Shown here piece after piece: positions 58,853-64,000 of a DNA stretch of 64,000 nt. Origin of the DNA: Streptomyces sp. NBC_01476 (lineage in GTDB: Bacteria > Actinomycetota > Actinomycetes > Streptomycetales > Streptomycetaceae); the NCBI RefSeq assembly GCF_036227265.1, contig NZ_CP109446.1:5524001-5588000 (forward strand). The letters run 5' to 3'. Under the pieces are notes generated by a model that was given only the letters and a program-made list of their open reading frames with translations, made no database searches and had not been told where the DNA came from. Position 1 is the stretch's first letter, and the number at the start of each line of letters is the position of its first letter. The position numbers were made by a program, and so were the translations under genes.

Positions 58853-60268
58853 TCACGCGGCCACCTCCAGCACTCCGGGGACCGGTTCCGGCTCGGGGCG
58901 GCGGGCCCGGTCGCTGGCCCTGATCAGCAGCGCCACGATGATCCAGTTGGTGACCACCGAGGAGCCGCCCTGCGCCAGGAACGGCATCGCCATCCCGGTC
59001 AGCGGGATCAGATCCATCACACCGCCCGCGATCACGAAGACCTGGAGCGCCAGCAGCGACGCCAGGCCCACCGTCAGCAGCCGCCCGAACGGGTCGCGCA
59101 GCGCCAGCGCGGCCCGGAAGCCGCGGGCCACCAGGAGCCCGTAGAGCAGGAAGAGGGCGCAGAGCCCGACGAGCCCCAGTTCCTCGCCCGCGGTGGCCAG
59201 CACGAAGTCGGACTTCGCCGCGAAACCGATCAGATACGAGTGGCCCTGGCCGAGCCCCGCGCCGAGCAGGCCGCCGCCGGCGAAGGCGAAGAGCGACTGG
59301 GCGAGCTGGCTCGGCCCGAGTCCCGCGTCGATGGTGGCGAACGGATGGAGCCAGTCCTGCACCCTGCTGTGCACATGCGGCTCCAGCGAGCCCGCGGCGA
59401 ACGCCCCGGCGGCGGCCAGCAGCAGCCCCACCGCGATCCAGCCGGTGCGGCCGGTGGCCACGTACAGCATCACCACGAAGAGGCCGAAGAAGAGCAGCGA
59501 GGTGCCCAGGTCCCGTTCCAGCACCAGCACGCCCACGCTCATCAGCCAGATCACCAGGACAGGTCCGAGCACCCGCGCGGTGGGCAGCTGCAGTCGGCGC
59601 ACCCAGCCCAGCCGGTCCAGCCGCCGGATCCGGATGATCTGCCGGCCGGTGTACGCCAGGGCCGCCCGGTTCGCCGAGAGGTAGCCGGCGAAGAAGACCG
59701 CGAGCAGCACCTTGGCGAACTCGCCGGGCTGGATGGAGAATCCGGCGCACCGGATCCAGATCTTGGCGCCGTTGACCGCCGGGAAGAAGATCGGCGCCAC
59801 CATCAGGGCCAGCGCCGCGGTCCCGCTGACATAGGTGTACCGGGAGAGCACCCGGTGGTCGCGGAGCGCCAGCACCACGGTGATGAAGAGCCCGACCCCC
59901 ACCGCCGACCAGACCAGCTGCGAGTCCGCCGCCTCCGGGCCGAGTGACGGCGCCAGGTCGAGGCGGTGGATCAGCACCAGGCCGATGCCGTTGAGCAGCA
60001 CCGCGATCGGCAGCAGCAGCGGGTCGGCGTACCGGGCCCTGGCGCGTACCGCCAGGTGGGCCAGGAGCGCCAGCGCGGCCAGGCCGCCGCCGTAACCGGC
60101 CGCGTCCGGCGGCAGCCGGCCGCCGTCGGCCAGGCCCACTTCGGCGTAGCCGTACAGCGCGACCGCCACCGCGCCGACGATCAGGCACAGTTCGACCCCG
60201 CGGCGGGCGGGGGGCCGCGGGGCCGGTGGGGGCGGAGCGGTGGGCGCGGTCGCCGACGGAGCGCTCAT
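58853..60268 (-). CDS. FtsW/RodA/SpoVE-family peptidoglycan polymerase (SEDS)
   Basis: 471 residues with about ten transmembrane helices after a Pro/Ala N-terminus (VELCLIVGAVAVALYGYAEV). SEDS features include FSIQPGEFAKVLLAVFFAGY, VLVLERDLGTSLLFFGLFVV and the late GMAMPFLAQGGSSVVTNW. It polymerises glycan strands as partner of the class B PBP encoded 43 bp downstream. The ATG is at 60268. It is divergent from the pentapeptide gene. Confidence 0.94.
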   Translation of the reverse strand: MSAPSATAPTAPPPPAPRPPARRGVELCLIVGAVAVALYGYAEVGLADGGRLPPDAAGYGGGLAALALLAHLAVRARARYADPLLLPIAVLLNGIGLVLIHRLDLAPSLGPEAADSQLVWSAVGVGLFITVVLALRDHRVLSRYTYVSGTAALALMVAPIFFPAVNGAKIWIRCAGFSIQPGEFAKVLLAVFFAGYLSANRAALAYTGRQIIRIRRLDRLGWVRRLQLPTARVLGPVLVIWLMSVGVLVLERDLGTSLLFFGLFVVMLYVATGRTGWIAVGLLLAAAGAFAAGSLEPHVHSRVQDWLHPFATIDAGLGPSQLAQSLFAFAGGGLLGAGLGQGHSYLIGFAAKSDFVLATAGEELGLVGLCALFLLYGLLVARGFRAALALRDPFGRLLTVGLASLLALQVFVIAGGVMDLIPLTGMAMPFLAQGGSSVVTNWIIVALLIRASDRARRPEPEPVPGVLEVAA

Positions 60269-60384
60269 GGGCGGTCACGGTAGCAATCGCCGGGCATTTT
60301 GTCCGGCAAGCCGGATACGTCGGCTTTCGGGACGGCGGACGTTCCCCCCGCCGGCTGTCGGAGCCCGGTCGTAGGGTTGGGGGT

Positions 60385-61047
60385 GTGACCGCCGCCGAGG
60401 AAGCCGATGAACTCGCCGACCTGCCCTACGCCGATCTGCTGCGCCGCCACGACGGGCCGCTGGAGATCGAAGGGGATTACGACACCGCCCACTTCGACCG
60501 GCGCGTCGTCGAGGACGGCTCGGCACGCGGGGCCCGCTTCCTGGAGGCGGCGATCACCGACAGCACCTTCACCGGCACCGACTTCCGCCGGGCCCGCTTC
60601 AACGACCTGTGGGCGTCCGGCAGCCGCTTCACCGGCTGCTCACTGGCCGAGACCAACTGGCTGGACTCGCGGCTCACCGGCTGTTCGCTGGCCGGCATCG
60701 AGGCATTCGGCTCGGTCCTGCGCCGGGTCGTCTTCCGGCACTGCAAAATCGACTCGGTGAACCTGCGGGACGCGGCGCTGCACGAGGTGGTCTTCGAGGA
60801 CTGCGTCCTGCGCGAAGTCGACTTCGGCCAGGCCCGCCTGACCGGCGTCACCTTCCCCGGCAGCCGGCTGGAGCGGGTCCGCCTCGGCCGCGCCACCTTG
60901 ACGAAGGTCGATCTGCGCGGTGCGGCCGGCATCGACCTCGCCGACGGTTACGACGCGTTGCGCGGCGCGACCATCGGCTCAGCGCAACTGCTCGACCTCG
61001 CCCCGGCGCTCGCCCAGACCCTCGGGATCACGGTCAAGGACCGCTGA
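60385..61047 (+). CDS. Pentapeptide-repeat protein
   Basis: 220 residues. The middle (~55-205) shows the A(D/N)LXX-type repeat: GTDFRRARFNDLWASGSRFT, GCSLAETNWLDSRLTGCSLA, SVNLRDAALHEVVFEDCVLR and REVDFGQARLTGVTFPGSRL. This folds as a right-handed quadrilateral beta helix. Some relatives mimic DNA and protect gyrase from fluoroquinolones; most have unknown roles. The GTG at 60385 is preferred; upstream in-frame codons overlap the FtsW start. Confidence 0.88.
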   Translation: MTAAEEADELADLPYADLLRRHDGPLEIEGDYDTAHFDRRVVEDGSARGARFLEAAITDSTFTGTDFRRARFNDLWASGSRFTGCSLAETNWLDSRLTGCSLAGIEAFGSVLRRVVFRHCKIDSVNLRDAALHEVVFEDCVLREVDFGQARLTGVTFPGSRLERVRLGRATLTKVDLRGAAGIDLADGYDALRGATIGSAQLLDLAPALAQTLGITVKDR

Positions 61048-61053
61048 GACCGG

Positions 61054-61084
61054 CCGGGCCGCGGTTGAACAGCCGCGGGCCCGG
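61054..61084 (+). terminator. Hairpin after pentapeptide-repeat gene
   Basis: CCGGGCCGCGG (61054-61064) pairs with CCGCGGGCCCGG (61073-61084) with one bulged G and an 8-nt loop, 6 bp after the stop. GC-rich, no T-tract. Confidence 0.6.
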
Positions 61085-61134
61085 CTCCGTACCTCCCTCA
61101 GAGCACTCTTACGCACGGAGCAGGAGAGACCCTT

Positions 61135-61626
61135 ATGAGCACCCTTTACGACATCCCGCTGCGGACCATCGACGGCACACCCACCAGCCTCGCCGAGCAC
61201 CGCGGCAGCGCCGTGCTGGTGGTCAACGTCGCCTCCAAGTGCGGCAGCACCCCGCAGTACGCGGGCCTGGAGCGGCTCCAGCAGCGCTACGCCGACCGCG
61301 GCTTCACCGTGCTCGGCGTGCCCTGCAACCAGTTCGCGGGCCAGGAGCCCGGCACCGCGGAGGAGATCCAGACCTTCTGCTCCACCACCTACGGAGTGAC
61401 CTTCCCGCTGCTGGAGAAGACCGAGGTCAACGGCGAGGGGCGGCACCCGCTCTACGCCGAGCTGACCCAGGCGGCGGACGCCGAGGGCACGGCCGGCGAC
61501 ATCGCCTGGAACTTCGAGAAGTTCCTGGTCAGCGCCGACGGCAAGGTCGTCGGGCGGTTCCGCACCAAGACCGTCCCCGAGGCTTCCGAGGTCACCGGGG
61601 CGATCGAGGCACAGCTGCCGCGATAG
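61135..61626 (+). CDS. Glutathione peroxidase-family thiol peroxidase
   Basis: 163 residues. The peroxidatic cysteine is Cys36 in NVASKCGSTPQY; Gln66 in VPCNQFAGQEPG and Trp in IAWNFEKFLV complete the catalytic set. A resolving cysteine is available (FCSTTYGV), so it probably works as a thioredoxin-dependent peroxidase, since actinomycetes lack glutathione. Cytoplasmic, reducing H2O2 or lipid hydroperoxides. The ATG follows GGAG with somewhat long spacing. Confidence 0.94.
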   Translation: MSTLYDIPLRTIDGTPTSLAEHRGSAVLVVNVASKCGSTPQYAGLERLQQRYADRGFTVLGVPCNQFAGQEPGTAEEIQTFCSTTYGVTFPLLEKTEVNGEGRHPLYAELTQAADAEGTAGDIAWNFEKFLVSADGKVVGRFRTKTVPEASEVTGAIEAQLPR

Positions 61627-61789
61627 ACCCCGCGAGACCCCTGTGACCTGCGGTTCCGCCCCCTCGGGACGGCGCATAGATGCGCGATCGCGCCATGGCG
61701 GAATCAGGCCGGTCGGTGACCATTGTCCGGATCACCCCCCTGCTGGAAAGCTCTACTTACCGCCCCAAAGCGAGGAAGGGACAGCGGCA

Positions 61790-62161
61790 GTGCAGGAGAA
61801 CGAGTTCCGTAGCAGGCACTTGTGTGCTGACACGGACCCTGCCCTGTGTGTTCCTCGCCAGGAGCGGCTGGATCGGCAACTCGCCTTGCTTCCCCGGGTA
61901 TACGGCGAGTTGGAGGTGGCACTCGTAGCGGCGCCGAACTCCGGCGACCGAGTGACCGGCACTGCCCGGCCCGGCATCCCCCTGAACGGGCCGGCTGTCG
62001 AGGCGCGCGCCGCCGTACGAGGCACACTCACCTCCTGGGCCGATCCGATTGTCGAGGGCCGCACCGTCCGTCTCCCCCTACGGACGGTGCGGGCCCTCGC
62101 GGCTTTTCTCCGCCGGCCCCTCGGCCGGCCGGCCGCACACCCGCTCCCGCTCAGCGTCTGA
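61790..62161 (+). CDS. Hypothetical protein, probably truncated
   Basis: 123 residues starting VQENEFRSRHLCADTDPALC. The GTG is supported by GAGGAAGGG upstream. It resembles, from memory, the N-terminal half of a hypothetical protein common in streptomycete integrative elements and phage-like regions, whose C-terminal half continues past FLRR...AAHP; here it stops soon after RRPLGRPAAHPLPLSV. A terminator-like hairpin (62053-62099) lies inside the frame, supporting disruption. No function assigned. Confidence 0.55.
   Translation: MQENEFRSRHLCADTDPALCVPRQERLDRQLALLPRVYGELEVALVAAPNSGDRVTGTARPGIPLNGPAVEARAAVRGTLTSWADPIVEGRTVRLPLRTVRALAAFLRRPLGRPAAHPLPLSV
62053..62099 (+). terminator. Strong hairpin inside the hypothetical gene
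   Basis: Left arm 62053-62070 (CGAGGGCCGCACCGTCCG) pairs with 62081-62099, with one bulged G and a 10-nt loop, then GGCTTTTC. It has the form of an intrinsic terminator although it lies within the 123-residue reading frame. Confidence 0.7.
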
Positions 62162-62351
62162 CGCATCACCCGCACGCGACCGCCGACGCCCCCCACCCTT
62201 CCGGCGCCACCGACCCCCCACCGCAGATCCGTCCCCCCCCTCGGATCTGCGCCCTGATTCCCCCACAACGCAAGAATCGCTGTACGGCCCGCGAACCATC
62301 ACGGGCCGTACAGCGAAAGGGCGGGCAGGGCGGAGAGGAGTACGGGTTCCG

Positions 62352-62624
62352 TTACGGAATCCAGTTGTCCGCCTGTATCACGTTCGGACCGCCTGCCGCG
62401 ACGTTCGGGATCCAGTTCGCCGGCGAGGCCTGCTCGCCGGCCGGGATCCAGTTGCCGTCGTCGGTGCCGGCCGGGATCCAGTTGTCAGGATCGGGGGCGG
62501 TGGGCGCGGCCGCCGCGGCCGGTTCGTCCACCGCGACGGCGGCGATCACGCCACCGGTCGAGGACAGAGCGAGGACCAGGGCTGCGACGGCAGCGATCTC
62601 AATCTTGCGCCGGGAACGCGACAT
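62352..62624 (-). CDS. Small exported protein with four NWIP repeats
   Basis: 90 residues. Basic n-region (MSRSRRK), a hydrophobic stretch (AAVAALVLALSSTGG, then VIAAVAV) and AAAAA suggest Sec export with cleavage near residue 40. The mature ~50 residues contain NWIP four times: residues 48-51, 58-61, 70-73 and 87-90. The last copy is exactly the C-terminus. Repeats are joined by short Gly/Ala/Asp-rich spacers (PAGTDDG, PAGEQASPA). The ATG at 62624 has AAGGA upstream. I do not recognise it as a named family. It lies 132 bp downstream of the TrmB/LuxR-type regulator on the same strand, with an inverted repeat between; a peptide signal is a hypothesis. Confidence 0.72.
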   Translation of the reverse strand: MSRSRRKIEIAAVAALVLALSSTGGVIAAVAVDEPAAAAAPTAPDPDNWIPAGTDDGNWIPAGEQASPANWIPNVAAGGPNVIQADNWIP

Positions 62625-62724
62625 CGTGGTCCTTCGGTTCGGAGGCCGGGGGTGCCTCAAAGGTGATGGTCGTACTCACGTTAAGAATGGCAAGGCGCCT
62701 GCGATGAGGACCAGGTTCCGCTTG

Positions 62725-62750
62725 TGCGTATGTACGCAATGGCGTAAATG
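62725..62750. promoter_or_regulatory. Inverted repeat between regulator and NWIP peptide gene
   Basis: TGCGTA-TG-TACGCA is a perfect 6-2-6 inverted repeat (62725-62738). A third similar half-site follows in GGCGTAAATGCG (62741-62752). It lies about 100 bp before the peptide gene start and 7 bp before the regulator stop position on the map, so it can be an operator for the peptide promoter. Confidence 0.55.
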
Positions 62751-62756
62751 CGCAGC

Positions 62757-63761
62757 TCAGATCAGCCCATGGGTTGCGGCCAGCACCCCCGCTTGAAAAC
62801 GACTGTCCGCCTGAAGATATCTCATGACCTCGGACACCAGGCGACTCACCGTGCGCAATGACACCCCTAGCTTGCGCGCGATTCGCTCATCTGTCAGCCC
62901 GTTGGCGAGTAGTCGCATCGTCGTCCGGTGCTGTTCGGTGAGCTCGCCGTCCGGGTCGAAGGTGCTCGTGGCCTGTGCCGAGTAGGGCACCGACCGCAGC
63001 CAACAGTCCTCGTAGAGGGCGATGTACGACCGGATCAGCGCGGCGCCGCGGACCACGATCGCCGCCTCGGACGGGTTCTCCGGATTCGCTGTGAGAAACG
63101 CGGTGTGGGAATCCGCGATGAGCAGATCGAAAGGAACCTGGGCGGCCAGCCGTACTTCCACGCCGGTCGCCGAAAGCTGTGCGAGATATTTCCGCTGGCG
63201 CGGCGCGGAATCCACGCTCTGCGGATAGATCGCCCTTACCCGGATTCCCCGCTGAATGAGTTCCTCATCCGCCCGGATGGAATGGGAGAGCACTTCTGAA
63301 TTCGGCAGTGGTCCCGGATGCATGGAACCGGTGGCGGCCGCGATGGAGGCGTTGAATTCGGCGAGTGTCTGCCGTTTGCGGTTGTCGCCGCGCACCAGCT
63401 CGACCTCGATCTCCGGTGACTCCCGCTGCACGGTGGGCCGGTACCGCTCCATCAGCGACTCGGCGGCCCGCAGCATGGCCGAGAGCTCCTCGCGCTGGGC
63501 CTGCAGCGCGTCCCGCTGCTTGGCCAGCAGGCCCATCAGCGCGGTGTCGGGCTCGATCGGATCCACTTCCTCCGGCACCCGGCCGGTGCGTATGAGTCCC
63601 AGCTCCCGCAGCTCCGCCCAGCCGGCCGCGGCCTCCGCCTCGGTCAGCCCGACAGCGGCCGTGGCCTTGGCCGGAACGGACGAGCCGTTGGTGCGCAGTG
63701 CCCGGTAAAGGGCAAGCCCGACGTCCCCGTCCACCCCGTTGGTCCGAGGTGAAATGGCCAT
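62757..63761 (-). CDS. TrmB-like / LuxR-HTH transcriptional regulator
   Basis: 334 residues. The N-terminal winged-helix-like domain (DGDVGLALYRALRTNGSSVP, AAVGLTEAEAAAGWAELREL) is followed by a coiled coil (QRDALQAQREELSAMLRAAE). A TrmB-type PLD-like ligand region follows (IRVRAIYPQSVDSAPRQRKY, VPFDLLIADSHTAFLT). The C-terminus is a LuxR-type HTH (LTEQHRTTMRLLANGLTDER, IARKLGVSLRTVSRLVSEVM). This combined architecture is common in streptomycetes as orphan regulators. The ATG is preceded by AAAGGGGG. It is upstream of the NWIP peptide gene on the same strand. Ligand unknown; sensing of a peptide is inferred from context only. Confidence 0.86.
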   Translation of the reverse strand: MAISPRTNGVDGDVGLALYRALRTNGSSVPAKATAAVGLTEAEAAAGWAELRELGLIRTGRVPEEVDPIEPDTALMGLLAKQRDALQAQREELSAMLRAAESLMERYRPTVQRESPEIEVELVRGDNRKRQTLAEFNASIAAATGSMHPGPLPNSEVLSHSIRADEELIQRGIRVRAIYPQSVDSAPRQRKYLAQLSATGVEVRLAAQVPFDLLIADSHTAFLTANPENPSEAAIVVRGAALIRSYIALYEDCWLRSVPYSAQATSTFDPDGELTEQHRTTMRLLANGLTDERIARKLGVSLRTVSRLVSEVMRYLQADSRFQAGVLAATHGLI

Positions 63762-64000
63762 GGCTTCCCCCTTTCGTCACCGCATGCCCCGCTACGCGGG
63801 CCCAGTGCGTGGCAAGGTGCGGCACCCGGAGCGACTCTAGCAACTGATCCGCCGAGTGCCACTGGATGAACTGAGGCATCGGTCCCACCGGACCGCGTCC
63901 CTTCCTTCCCGGCCGATGATCGGCTGATTCCGCGCCGGCGCGGAAAACCCGGAATTCGGCTGCCGCGCGCCGGGGCAGGCGCCCCCGGTCCGGTGCGGAT
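63762..64000. other. Right-end non-coding sequence
   Basis: 239 bp upstream of the regulator. No gene is supported; the short frames are antisense shadows. The promoter of the regulator should lie here. Confidence 0.45.

Noticed and set aside
1..64000. tRNA, rRNA or transposase genes
   Set aside because: No cloverleaf-like segment with a TTCGANTC arm, rRNA signature or DDE/IS motif was recognised while reading both strands; a dedicated scan was not possible.

Overview
The window is chromosomal DNA from a high-GC actinomycete, almost certainly a Streptomyces or close relative. Evidence: GC-rich codon third positions, many GTG starts, a WhiB-like protein, nickel superoxide dismutase, a conservon, DasR, a fused 2-oxoglutarate dehydrogenase (Kgd) and an HspR/HAIR-controlled lon. 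Gene order from about 2.9 kb to 60 kb matches, from memory and without a search, the das-nagB-wblE-sigH-sodN-kgd-lon segment of the Streptomyces core chromosome. No tRNA, rRNA, CRISPR array or transposase was seen.

Layout. 0-2.7 kb: 3' part of a GlxA/AraC-type regulator and a DUF3311-sodium/solute symporter pair. 2.9-11.2 kb: amino-sugar block with dasR, dasABC importer genes, GH3 hexosaminidase dasD, nagB and a GlmS-like SIS protein, carrying DasR-type (dre) palindromes. 11.8-17.4 kb: PdtaS-like kinase, wblE, diacylglycerol kinase, a membrane protein and the sigH/anti-sigma pair. 17.6-23.4 kb: PLP enzyme, RpiR regulator, secreted amidase, sodN/sodX and a CGNR regulator. 23.5-31.4 kb: amino-acid ABC importer, malic enzyme, MDR oxidoreductase, PadR-DUF4097 pair and a DUF6104 protein. 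31.5-41.9 kb: kgd, an OmpR-type two-component pair, two SAM-fold proteins and lon. 42-50.8 kb: GH25 lysozyme, MarR regulator, PP2C-like protein, a four-gene conservon (cvnABCD) and a flavin monooxygenase. 50.8-60.3 kb: NlpC/P60 hydrolase, GH18 chitinase, TetR regulator, AurF-like diiron oxygenase, polysaccharide deacetylase, PBP and FtsW/RodA. 60.4-64 kb: an accessory-looking end with pentapeptide and glutathione peroxidase genes, a possibly truncated gene, and a small exported protein with four NWIP motifs next to a TrmB/LuxR-type regulator.

How the genes work together. The main theme is amino sugars and the cell wall. Chitinase releases chito-oligomers, DasABC imports them, DasD cleaves them, and NagB deaminates GlcN-6-P, the DasR effector. 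Dre-like palindromes also lie before the PdtaS-like kinase, the PP2C/conservon pair and the chitinase, so the DasR signal may reach signalling genes too. Cell-wall enzymes (amidase, GH25, NlpC, deacetylase, PBP, FtsW) recur through the window.

Most unusual structure: the NWIP peptide/regulator locus at the right end; a repeat family in which two full copies carry the same core between exchanged outer arms; a 22-bp inverted repeat enclosing tandem 12-mers after the malic enzyme; and an eleven-unit 12-bp array between two convergent genes.
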